This document shows positions 1 through 11,334 of a stretch of DNA of 64,000 nucleotides, piece after piece. The notes below the pieces were generated by a model. The model was not told where the DNA came from, ran no database searches, and was given only the letters and a program-made list of their open reading frames with translations. Both the position numbers and the translations under genes were made by a program. The stretch comes from Paramecium octaurelia (taxonomy: Eukaryota > Ciliophora > Oligohymenophorea > Peniculida > Parameciidae): the NCBI GenBank assembly GCA_905182995.1, contig CAJJDP010000069.1, positions 124,001-188,000 of the forward strand. Direction: 5' to 3'. Position 1 is the stretch's first letter, and every line of letters begins with the position of its first letter.

Positions 1-434
1 GGAAAAGCAGTAGATTGGTATTTACTTGGAGTGGTCATGTATGAAATGTTAGTGGGAGTACCTCCTTATTATGATAATGAAAAAGATCAGCTCTTTAACA
101 ATATTGAGAATGCTACCCTTAAAATTCCTTCGTTCATTTCACCTTAAGGCAGAAACTTAATAAAATAAGTAAATATTATTTTGCTAAATAGCTTCTCTAA
201 AGAAATCCTCTCAAAAGATTGGGCTCAGGAGTTGGTGATTCTTTGGAAATCAAACAACATCCATACTTTCAAGATGTTGATTGGGAAAAAGTCAAAAACA
301 AAGAATTGGAACTTCCTAAACCAACCAGAAAAATAAAGATTGATACATAAATTGGCTAGAATCTTTTTGAAAATGAACATCAGGAGCTGTCCTCTCATAT
401 TCATGGATGGTCCTATGTTCATGCAGACTTTTGA
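1..434 (+). CDS. AGC-family protein kinase, C-terminal part
   Basis: The gene enters from the left edge, so only the last 136 residues are visible. They start in kinase subdomain IX (GKAVDWYLLGVVMYEMLVG, PPYYDN) and continue through the AGC-type C-lobe motif QLLQRNPLKRLGSG. The tail contains HGWSYV, which resembles the C-terminal hydrophobic motif (F-x-x-F-S/T-Y) of AKT/SGK/S6K-type kinases. A 23-nt intron at 169-191 (GTA...TAG) joins exon 1 to exon 2 in frame. TGA is at 432-434. The catalytic loop and activation loop lie outside the window, so catalytic competence and exact subfamily cannot be judged. AGC membership is well supported; an AKT/SGK-like assignment is inference from the tail. 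Confidence 0.85.
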
Positions 435-1435
435 AAAAATTGTTTATCTTGTTTAAAAATGTAATTTTTTCATTAATAAATAATAACTTTAACCAATTCT
501 ATTAACAAATTTAAAGAGTAGAATTTAATATAATTACTTTTAATTTATTATATTAAAGATTTAAGGATTCATAAGTAATAAATTAATCCTATAAATGAAA
601 TCTTTTTAGGTTAAATCTATAGATATGATAATTAAAATATTAAATTATTTTAATATTGATCATAAAGTTTCAGAATTTTAACTAGAAAGATGCATTTATT
701 AGCCATTTGACAACGATTGAACAATAAGAACGCAGGAGTTTAACACTTAGTACAAAATATAAGTTAGATTGTTAAAGAGAAGGAAAATAGGAGATATTGT
801 TTTTGTATTAAAAAGAATCTTCACATTGATTGATATTTTTAATTTGATGGACTTATAGATGAGAGAAACTGAATAAAAAAAAATATTGATAAAATGTAAT
901 AATAAATTAGTTAACAGTTTAGCCTAATCTTCTATTTAATTAAAAATATCGAGAATACAAAAATAATCCTATTAATAAGTTGCTAAACAGCTATGTTTAA
1001 GTTTTTAATAATTTGTAGATTATCTTAATTAAGGTCTAGGGATTTCTTACTGTAATTTCTTGATCCTTTTTTAGAATCATTATTTGAAAATTGGCAATTT
1101 TCATTCAAATAGAACTCTATCTTCATGAAATTTGTCTGAATTGGGATATATCAACCTGAAATCTCGTAAATTATAATATTGTAGATATATTATATAGGGT
1201 TTTAGAGATTAAAAATACCAATTATCTCGGAATAAGTTGAGATATTATGGTTAGCAAATTTTACTATATGGAAATGCCTGAAGGTCAAGGATTGCTTAAC
1301 TGTGATTCAAAAAATAGAACTAAAATCTTTTGAAGATACTTTATTGAGAATATGAGTTTTTGTTATCTTTTTGTGCAATAAAAATATGAAGTGTTTCCCT
1401 TTTTTGTTTATATTCATAAATTTAAATAATTAAAA
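435..1435. other. gene-free AT-rich stretch
   Basis: About 1 kb without a convincing gene. Open frames of 60-90 codons occur on the + strand (for example around 660-1140), but they are interrupted by TGA and show no motif. Such lengths are expected by chance when TGA is the only stop in AT-rich DNA. It is long for a ciliate intergenic region and may hold a decayed gene. Confidence 0.4.
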
Positions 1436-4400
1436 ATGAACTCTTAAAATAAGTAAGTGATTTTAGTTTATTTTCAGTTAACCAGGAATTTTTGGGAATC
1501 CATAGAGCAATCTGTTTGGCTAAGCATCAAGCACATCAGCGCCCATTTTTAATTCAAATGGACAGACATAGAATTAAGGGGCTATCTTTAATTAATAGAG
1601 TAATATGGGGGGAGCTTAGTAAGCAGCAGCAGGAGCTCCACCATCATCCCTTAATATATTTGGGAGTGCATAGCCTAGTGGAAATTTGTTTGGAAACAAT
1701 GCTCCAAATAATAACAATATTTTCTCATCAACATCAGCAGCAGCCTAACCTCCTTAATAGTAACAACCACTATTTGGAGGCGCAGCTCCTTAACCAAATC
1801 AAACAGGATTGACTGGTTTAGACTCTCTTTCATAATAACCATTGGGTGGTCAACCACCATAAGCAAGTAACAATTCTACGGGTTTGTTTCCAACTCTAAA
1901 TCCTAACCCATTAGCTTAACCCACTCAACCAACTACAGCCCAACCAAATGCAACTAATCCCACAGGGTTAGGAGCATTTAATAATGTCACTTCAACTGGA
2001 TTAGGAGGGGCAGGGACTACTCAGAGTATTGGATAAGGAGCCACAAGTGGAGGATTGTTTGGATTATAAACAAACAACACTTAGCCATCCTTAAATAACA
2101 ATAATTTTATAGCTTCGTAAAATCCAGCATCAGCTCCTTTAAACCTCCAAAACCCAGCATCAGCACCTCCCACTTCAAATCCCTTAGGCACAACAACATT
2201 AAGCACAAATCAAGCATAACCTAGTCAACCTTAAGCAAGTCCACTGGGCACTTCAAATAATTTATTTGCTAATCCAACTAGCAGCCTTTAAAATTTGACA
2301 CAACCTTAATAATAGTAAACAACAGGATCAAGTTGGCTTACTTAACCACCAAAACCAGCAGCATAACAACCAACATAACTAACAGCATAACCATCAACAT
2401 AACCATCAGCATAACCACCTGCTTAACCATCAGCTCAACCACCAACTCAATAACCAACTACATAACAACCAACCACCTAATAGCCAACAGCAACTTAAAC
2501 CACACCAAGCATCATCTAAATTGGAACTTAACCAAATTAATAATCTACAATTTAATAACCACAATAATAAACCTCATCGTTATTATAAACTACATAATAA
2601 TAACCATTACTTCCATAGACAACGTAATTATCTCAACAACCAGCAGCACCTCAATAGTAGCCAGCAAGTTAACCCCAACCTTAATAAAAATTATAATTAC
2701 CCCTTTCTAAGAATAGAGATTTTTATAAAATTATGGAAGTTTTGAATTGTAGAGACGAAATTAAAATTTAGAGTCTATTTAAAGAAGATGATAATTTATA
2801 TAAAATTATGATCTAAGGATCAAATTGGTTTTCATTTTCAGAAAACAAAGTATAACTTCAATCTGATACCCCTTTCGATTAGGAAATTAGAACCAAATGT
2901 TTTGATAACAAAATCAAAAGTGAAGTCTACTATGTTTTAAAGGACAGCTTGTAAGCATCAAGAGTTAAGATATTGAATGATCAATTCTAAAGAAAATAGA
3001 AAGCACCAGAAAAAAGTAAGTTTTTTGAGAATGAAATTAAAAAGTTTTAGCATATATTTTTTAATCATTATGCTGAACAAAGATCATAATTGGTTGCTGG
3101 ATTAAAATTAATGCTTGTTAACTTAATCATAAACGATCATATTGGAAGCCCTACAAAATAATTAAATGATATGTTTAAGAGAGGACTTATTGAAGGATTG
3201 GCCAATTCATTTTTGAGTGTGCCTGCTGCCTTAAATTTCTACTTAAAACAAGAATACTTTTCAGAAGAATACACCTTTTAGACTTTACAACATTTTGTAT
3301 CAGAATAAACATAAATCCTTGAGATATTCACAATTTTATAGCGCTATTTTAACATCGATAGATTTGAAGAATTATATATCAAACCCGTTTAGAAACTTAT
3401 AGAAAACATGAAAACCACTCAATTCCTAGGATTATTCCATAAAAATGAACATCTAGTATTTTAAGAGTATAGTCCTTTAGCATCAAAACTATAGGAGGAA
3501 TACAAAAAGATAGCATTCGTTTTCGTTCTATCTTTATGCATAAGACCATTATATTAAGAAAGAAATGCTGATTCAGAGGAATACCATCTACATCCCTTAT
3601 GGATTAACAAGGTTGAAGCAATAAAGCAAATGCAGCCAGATTATATTCAAAAGATCTTTTCAATTGCAATAATCTTGTAGGAGGGTAAAGATGTCCAAAA
3701 TTAAAATGATTACGAGATTAGTTTGAGATATTTCGAAGAAGTACTTAGAGTATTGGAAAATGCATCGATAAATAGTCACTTTTGGAGTTGTGTGTGCACT
3801 TGTATATATCAATGGATTCGATATTACAAGAATAAATATTAAGAAGATGAGTATGATGATGAAGTTGAACTCTTATCAAAGATATTCTCAATTCTTTTAC
3901 AACTACCTTCCTTATGGGAGTTGTTTTATGAAAATGTTAGAAAAGTTGATACAACTGAACTAATCATCTTTGATAGATTGAATAAATTGAAAGTCTTCCG
4001 TAAAATTAATTACCATGAGACACTCGATTTATTGGCAGACGATCACAATCAATTCCAAAGCTTACACAATATGATAAGGGATTTCTCTGAAGGCAAATTA
4101 ACAAATAATCTTTATAAATCCTCTGATTTCTTAGGTAAAAGTAATAGAGCATCTATGGATTATTACAATGAGTAAAATAAATTGAAAAACAAGACATTGT
4201 CAATGGGTATAGACAATTTAGGAGTGAGTGTTTACAAATTTAAGCATGCCATTAAATTCATTAAGGGAGAAGTAAAAAAATCAGCTGCTTCCATTAAAAG
4301 GATTGCTGTATTGTGCAGTTCAAATAACATCAATAGACAGATCCTCAAAGTTACATCAGAATGTTCAAGATTGATAGATTTAATTATCGACACTCATAAA

Positions 4401-7400
4401 GAGGAGGAGAAAGCTATTTAATTAATCAATAACCTATTAACAATAGGATCAGAAGCCATTCAGATTATCAATTGTATAATAGAGGATTCTATGCTTTAAA
4501 GAGAGATGGCTGAGGAAATAAATAAATTGTCTACCAATGAATAATAAATACAGAGATAATAAGGATTCTCTTATCATCCATTATTTGAGCTGTTTCATAT
4601 AGCAAGGAAGTGTTAAGCTTCTTATTAATTCAAGGTTAAATAAGTTATTAGAATCCATTTGAATTATGCTCAATTATGCAGTGCAATATTTGGGTAAGAC
4701 AATCCTTTGCAATTATTTGAATAATAGAACACCAGTCATTATTATCAATAAACATAGCATACTTTTGTGAAGAACACTCTTGAAACCTTTCTAAGATTTT
4801 AATTATAGGAGTGGAAAATATTCGAGGAGGATAAGATGGAAGTCACTATTGAATATTAGGCAAGTATGTATCTAGCATTGTAAAAGATCTTGAAGAAGTT
4901 TTTGTTTTATCACACCAAAGAATACAAAGAAACCTAATTGCATAGTCTTATCAAATAATATATGAATGAAATCAATAGTTAATTGATACTTGAATTTTTA
5001 TTAACAAATTTAGATGTTACTTTAACAGATTCCTTTTTTGAAGATATCGGATAAAAACAATTATCAAATAATATTAACATGATTGGAATTAAAAATAAGT
5101 TGTATGAACAAGTGAGAAATTTTGACAATCTCAAATTTCATGTGACTTCATTATTAATCAATTTACTAGATTGTTGGAATACTCTTATTGATTTATATTC
5201 CATCTATGATGAAACCTTTAGCAACAATTTACAAATAATTAAGCAATTGCATCAGTTTTTCCAAGAAGAACAATATTTCTTATATCAAATAGTCAGCACA
5301 TACCATCAAGATATTAATGGTTATGTTAATAACAGAGTGAAATTGAATTTTATCCATTCCATTTTGGGATTATTGAATACAATTAGTGATCCTTAGAGTA
5401 ATTGTTAAGATCCTCCTGAAATTGAAGACATGGAACAGCAAGATTTCAAAAAATTATATGATGAGTTTAAATTCAAAAATTATCATCAAATTTTAGACAG
5501 AAACCTACCATTTTATAGTACAATATTCACTAGTGCATTGCGTTTGTTATCAAAACCACTATTGAATTATAATTTGGAATAGAGTATAACAACAATAGAA
5601 ACAGAGGAGAATTAATTATTAAATAAGAGAATACACTACCATCATTTAATTTTTTAGAGTCTTCACACTATACTAAATAGATTAGATAAGAGATGTTATT
5701 AAATTGAAAAATAGGAAATATTGGAGTTTTTAATTATCAGTCTTGAAAATAATTAATCATTTATGCAATATATTCTCAAATCTTAAAATCCAAGTCTAAG
5801 TTCAGGAATCAAGTACATATTAGAATTATTCCAAAATATATTTGGTTATGATGATGATTAAGAAAAAGATTATAGAATTCCGATGTTGGTTTTAGTATTT
5901 TTACATTAAGTTCTGTGTGTAAATTAATCCAGATATTAATCATTTGCAAAAGAATGTAGAACAACTTATGCCTCGTTATTGCTTAAACTATGCAGAGAGG
6001 TCTAAATTTGCTTAAATAGAAAATGTCAAAAATTCACTAGATTTTTATCAAATGACAACACTAAGATAGGTATGACAAGAGAAACAGGAACAGCACTGGA
6101 GTAATGTGTCTTTGAGAATTGTGTTTTAGATTCAATTGAAGAATTAGTAATGTTAGAGTATTTCTTAAAATTACTTATAAATGAAATGAAACAGGAAGCA
6201 AAGGAGACAACAAAGGCATTTTCAGAATTAATCAAATTGATCTTTTAAAAGCACTTCATCAGAGAATGGTATTTGTTGCTGATACAATTCAGTGATCATA
6301 TTGAATTTGCTAAATTCTTAAAACGTACTCCTATAATTAAAAGTAATACAGTTTTCAATTATTTATCAAATTACATTTACAGTTATGGCCGAGACTTTTA
6401 AATTGATAGCAATACTATCAATTACATTGGTGGAAATGCAGTTGCAGTATAAAAATCTAATATAATGGCATCATGGTTTACTTAACTCTTGGCAACATTT
6501 AATCAATTATCTTAATTTGTGTAATTCTTCTTTTCAATTGGTTTGACAGGATCCGCTTTTAGTGACAATTATTAAAAAGATTTATATGAAGAAATTGAAC
6601 TTGGAGATTCAATCTTCTCTCCTAATCATGGAAAGGATATTATAGAAGGAGGAGTAGTAAAACTATTAGGTTAGGAAGACAATTCGTATAGTGAAACTGA
6701 ATATGCATTCAATGCTGGATTATATTTCCTACAAAAAGGAAGCTAAAGCATTTATGTACTTGACACTATCAAAATTCATGAAGAGTTGATGATACCAGCC
6801 TTAGAAGTATTAAACCAAATCTGTTGGTATACTCAATAAGTAGTTTGCAAATATAAAAGTATACTTTCAAATAAAGATTCATCCTTGATGACATATGAAA
6901 AGCTAAACACTATGAGTAAACATTAATTTGTCTTCTTCAAACGAGTTTTGGAATTGAAATCGGTTTGCAATAATGAATACAAAGGAAAATATAGGTAAGT
7001 ATTGTTCACTTGTTTCCATTCCATGTTATTGATATTACAAAGTGTGAAAGAAAATGAATTGCAAGAGCCTTAAGAATTGGTGCAAGTGTTCCATTATTTC
7101 ATATTGTAAATCGATTTCAATGATCCAAATTGCAAAGAACTCATTGGATAATTATCATCAATCCTATCAGTCATATTAAATGTGTACCCAGCAAATCCAG
7201 AATTACTAAATAAACCAAATGAAGGCTTTTATGACATTATCAATTTACAACTAGAAGCATTAAAGAACCAAAATAATTCTAAGATTTTCTAATCGATAAT
7301 CCAATGTTGGATAGACATAATCACCTTCAATATATCGAATAAGATAGATGTAAGATATTTGAAACAACTCACATTTATTGCAGATGAATAAATCTACAAT

Positions 7401-8726
7401 TCTAATGAGAATGGACAATACAATCACAAACACTCAATGTGGTGTCATGTACTTGTATTGGTTAGAGAACTATTAGCCTATGATCAAACTCAGTGTCGAT
7501 CAATTTTGGAATTCCTGTCTTCTCATGAATAAAGAATGCATTCTGCAATCATTTAAATTGATCAAACTTAATAATATTAGTCTCTTCGCCAATTTACAGA
7601 TGTCACTGGATTAACACTTAAACATATTCAAACTTATTAGTAGAGTTACATGCTCTTTTTTGAATTGTCTCAAATCACTTAATTCATGCTTGAATTGATC
7701 TTATGCAAAAACATGAGATTGCAATTCAAAAGACAATTAGATAAGATTATCTACACATTTATGGGCTAATACAGTCAGCAATTAGGATATCACAAAAAAC
7801 TGAAGTAATTTTTCCAGAGCTTCAAACCCTACACTTTACTTGAAACCAAACTTAACCAATTGTTTGCCAAAGCCGAATCAATTAAAAGTTCCGACTATTT
7901 TTCAATTGTACAATCTGCTTAGATTATGAGATAAAACTAAACCTTCTCTCCTCACAGAACAGTTCAAAGAGATTAAACTTCCAATTTTGATGGGAAATCA
8001 ACATAAGGTGGTGGCTAAAGGTTTAATCTCAAGAGAGACGTAGATAATATATCTTTGTTTTAATACATCTGTTTGATTGAATATTTAAGATTCTGTCGTT
8101 TCAGCATTCAAGGTATTGCAGCTTCTATGAACATTTTTGAAGTGGATCGCAATTTCTAATTAGAAGATAATGTGTGGAATAGCTTTGGTAACAACATCCA
8201 GAATTTCATACAATTCAATTTTGATGCATTTGCTAATCTTTCCTAGTCTGAATACATTAATAATTTGATCAAAATGCATCAATGGCTGTTAAGCAATTAT
8301 GATTTCCAAATTTAATACAATGGACTCTAATAATTATGTGTTTATCCAAGTAATTATCCATATTATTTTAATAGCCAATAGAGATGAATTATTATAAATG
8401 TTTATTCAAAATATAATTTATGGTTTCTGTGCAGAGTTACAATATCTACAATTGAGAGAAGTCCATAGAAAGATCAATTTTATCAAGGATTCCTATAATA
8501 TTGAAATCAATTTGACTAAGGAATTAAGTATTATCATTCTAATATGCAAGGTAAATATGCTGAGACCCTGAAAGCCATTCAATTTGTCAAATAGATGGAA
8601 GCATAGGACTTACTGAATGAAGTACTGTCTTTTGGGGAATATCCAATCAATGAAGCAAATGATAGCTACTTTAACAGATGGAAAACTAAATTTGATGAGA
8701 AAAATGCAGAATATAAAAAAATATGA
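1436..8726 (+). CDS. FG-repeat protein with giant helical domain (putative Nup205/188-like nucleoporin)
   Basis: Spliced length about 2,398 aa. A tiny first exon (1436-1452) is followed by a 25-nt intron (1453-1477). Residues 1 to about 410 are low-complexity N/Q/P/A-rich with FG motifs (IFGN, LFGQ, IFGSAQP, LFGNN, PLFGG, LFGL), typical of nuclear-pore FG repeats that bind transport receptors. From about residue 420 (starting near FYKIMEVLN) the protein becomes a very long, mostly helical, repeat-poor region of about 1,950 residues with no catalytic motif, consistent with the alpha-solenoid of scaffold nucleoporins (Nup205/Nup188 class by size). Near the 3' end introns at 8350-8374 (25 nt) and 8551-8594 (44 nt) give an uninterrupted frame to TGA 8724-8726. 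The last intron is unusually long for this genome; without it the protein stops at 8569-8571. The FG part is clear. The solenoid subclass is inference. An FG domain fused to such a solenoid is unusual. Confidence 0.7.
2335..2480 (+). repeat. tandem Q-P-A/T/S codon repeat inside the FG protein
   Basis: Imperfect tandem units of about 12-15 nt built on TAA-CCA plus an Ala/Thr/Ser codon recur here, encoding a Q-P-(A/T/S)-rich linker between the FG repeats and the helical domain. It is a coding minisatellite; unit length and number are likely variable. Confidence 0.65.
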
Positions 8727-8854
8727 TATACACGTTTAATTATTATTTTATAAATAAGTTCTAAAATTGAATTGCCTTAGTTAAATAAAAACAAAAAATT
8801 TATATTAATTAAATAAAATCTTATATGCAAAAATAATAAATATAAAAGGGTTTT

Positions 8855-10550
8855 TCATTTCTTGTCATCAGTTTCATTAGTATTTTAAATAGCTTTGACA
8901 ATGATTTCTTTGAATTCTTTAAATTCGATCTAATTAAAACACAATTTACTTATCCATCTCCATTTTAATCAACTTCTTGAATAAGATCCTTCCAGACTTT
9001 TTCTGAGACCTAAGAATTTTGTCCAAATATTTGTTTGATTTCATCAATAGATATGGTACCACTTCCATCCTTATCAAACAATTTAAAAGCTTATTCCAAT
9101 CTTTTATCCTCTATCAATTTTACCTTATTAAAAGTAGCCAAAACAAATTCTAAATACATAGAAACAATCATGAATTACCAGAATAATCAATGCTACCATT
9201 GCCGTCTTGATCAATTTGCTTCATTAATTTATCAACTTCAATTTCAGCATCAGTATAACTCATAACTTTGGAATAACCTATTGGAATATATGATGCAAGA
9301 TGTACCTATAACGAGTTCTTCCCTACTTAGTCTGCCATCTCCATTTAAATCTAATGCTTAAAATTATGTCAATAATTCCTACTTTTCTTAACTAGTTGCT
9401 AAATAATTGACCATAAATGTAAGAGCAGCTTCTTAGAACTTCTTCTCAACATTAAAATTTTTCATGTTATTTAACACCCTAGTCAATTAGGGTAGATCTA
9501 TTTCTGGTTTCTTCACGTAAGTTGTAATCCAATCATCTTATAAGGCCTATTCAGCAGATATCCTTTTTTTGGGATCTCGCTCAAGCATTTTTGATATCAA
9601 TCTTTTGGCCTCAACTGAGATGAGTCTCCATTCTTCTGTGTCGAATGAGTAGAACCCTCTTTTCACAGCCTCCATTATTAAATTGTCATCGTCACCATTA
9701 AAAGGAGCTGTTCCAGAGAGAAGAATATAAAGAATAACTCCGCAAGACCAAATGTCACATTTTTCATCATATTTCCTTTCCAATACTTCAGGGGCAATGT
9801 AGTATGGCTAGATTAGGTATAGAATTACAGTTCCAAGTTTTTAATCCATTTTTACTTCCGGATCATAAAAGCGAGATGTCCCAAAATCGACTATTTTGAG
9901 TAAGGCGTTTGGCTTTGAAGATTCATAGAGGATATTTTCTGGTTTTATATCACTTTTAGAAATAATTGCAACCAAATACGTACCGATGAACTATTTTGCT
10001 TTTATGCAAGTAATTGACAGCGCTCAAGATCTGTTTCATAGTTTCTGCAGCTTTTCGTTCTGAAAATGAACTGGATTCTTAGATCTTATCAAAGAGCTCT
10101 CCTCCAGTGCATAGTTCTGTAACTATATACATGTTTTTATTATCTTGATAAAATTCATAGATCTTTATAATATTAGGATGGTCCTTATATGAGACAACTA
10201 AACATACCAATCTTTTGAGGATATCAACTTCTTCCTTTAGACGTTCTATGTCAGCCTTTTTGGCCTTTTCTTTTGAGATAATTTTCACAGCTCTCGTTTG
10301 ATTGGTCAATTTGTGAATGCCCTTTCGAACTTCTCCGTAAGCACCTAGATAGGATGGACCAAGATAATTACCTTTTCCCAAAGAAGGTTTCAGAAGATGA
10401 TAATCCTACGAAATCTGTCCAATCTTTTCAGTTACCAAATTGAGAGAAGTCACACGCAATTGAGATTTGTCATTGACTCATATATGGATTTAAGATATTA
10501 CTTTATTGAGGATTATTTACATCCCCTGGCTTTGTTGAACCGCATCCCAT
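8855..10550 (-). CDS. calcium-dependent protein kinase (CDPK)
   Basis: 504-aa Ser/Thr kinase fused to a calmodulin-like domain. The N-terminus [10 protein letters not shown] fits N-myristoylation plus palmitoylation, so membrane attachment is likely. The kinase domain has the glycine loop LGKGAYGEV, HRDIKPEN catalytic loop, VDFGTSRFY metal-binding motif, a PYYIAPEVL activation-segment end and [14 protein letters not shown]. The C-terminal half has four EF-hands, including [36 protein letters not shown] and DQNGDGQIEFKE. Calcium binding to these is the family's activation mechanism. Seven introns (20-31 nt) are needed; three have non-TAG acceptors or are otherwise atypical (first ends GAG, third ends AAAG). 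The spliced length divides by three. The start at 10550 is the Met that gives the MGC motif. Its 3' end is convergent with the FG protein gene. Confidence 0.93.
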
Positions 10551-10886
10551 TTTTTAATTAATTTTATAATCAAAGTAAAACTTCTCTGTAGAAATTAGAC
10601 AAAAATAGAAATTAATTTAGAGGGAAATCCATCAAGTAATGGATATTGGTTATTGTTGTTTAAAAAATATACATATAAATATATATATTAAAAATATGAG
10701 TCAGAATGCAATATTTTGAATTATATTAATAAGTTAACAGTAAATTTAGAAGTAATATAATAATAATATCACTAGATAGAATGAAAAATGTAAGAGACAG
10801 TAATTCATTTAGTAGATTCAAGACTCGACAAAAGTCAAGGGAAAATGATCAAAATTCTCAGATTCTTAAATTGCAAAGTTAATAGA

Positions 10887-11183
10887 ATGTCAAAAGTAAA
10901 ACAATTCAGTCTATCATCTAGAGTTGCCTCCCAAAGCATAGCAAGTGAGTTTCCATCTCTTGCCCGAGAGTTATTAGAGACCTAAGTCAAAACCTATGGT
11001 TTAGCCAATCCTACAAGTATAATAACTCCCAATCATTAATAGAAACATTCTAAGAGAGTGTTAGATGAGTCTCATAATTACTTAACAACCAAGTATTAGG
11101 CCAACAAACTTATCAAGCAAAATAGTTTTGTAAAGAATCGCTCTAGAAAAATGCATTCTGTTAGTTATTATCATTGTAATTGA
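10887..11183 (+). CDS. small basic Ser/Lys/Asn-rich protein, unknown function
   Basis: Open frame of 98 aa starting MSKVKQFSLSSRVASQSIAS and ending SVSYYHCN before TGA 11181-11183. It is basic and polar, with no recognised domain, signal peptide or membrane segment. Another in-frame-looking start lies upstream at 10781 (MKNVRDSNSFSRF) in a different frame. It could be a first exon joined by an intron I could not place with normal GTA...AG ends, so the true start is uncertain. The gene sits between the divergent CDPK promoter and the TPR gene, 151 bp upstream of the latter. Function not recognised. Confidence 0.45.
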
Positions 11184-11334
11184 AACATACAAATAATTAT
11201 ATAGATGACAGTATATAAAAAGAGAATGATGAGTTTTGTATGCATTTTAACAACATGTCCAACGTATCCTTCAAAGATTACATAGATGTAGAATGTATAA
11301 ATTCCAATTATAAACATTAGCACGTGCCAACAAA

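Noticed and set aside
660-1140. Open frames of 60-90 codons in the 435-1435 gap
   Set aside because: With TGA as the only stop such lengths arise by chance, and no motif or splice structure supports them.
2333-2745. Standard-code ORFs of Thr/Ile/Asn-rich peptides (TTNITNSITINIT-type)
   Set aside because: They are out-of-frame readings of the Q-P repeat of the FG protein.
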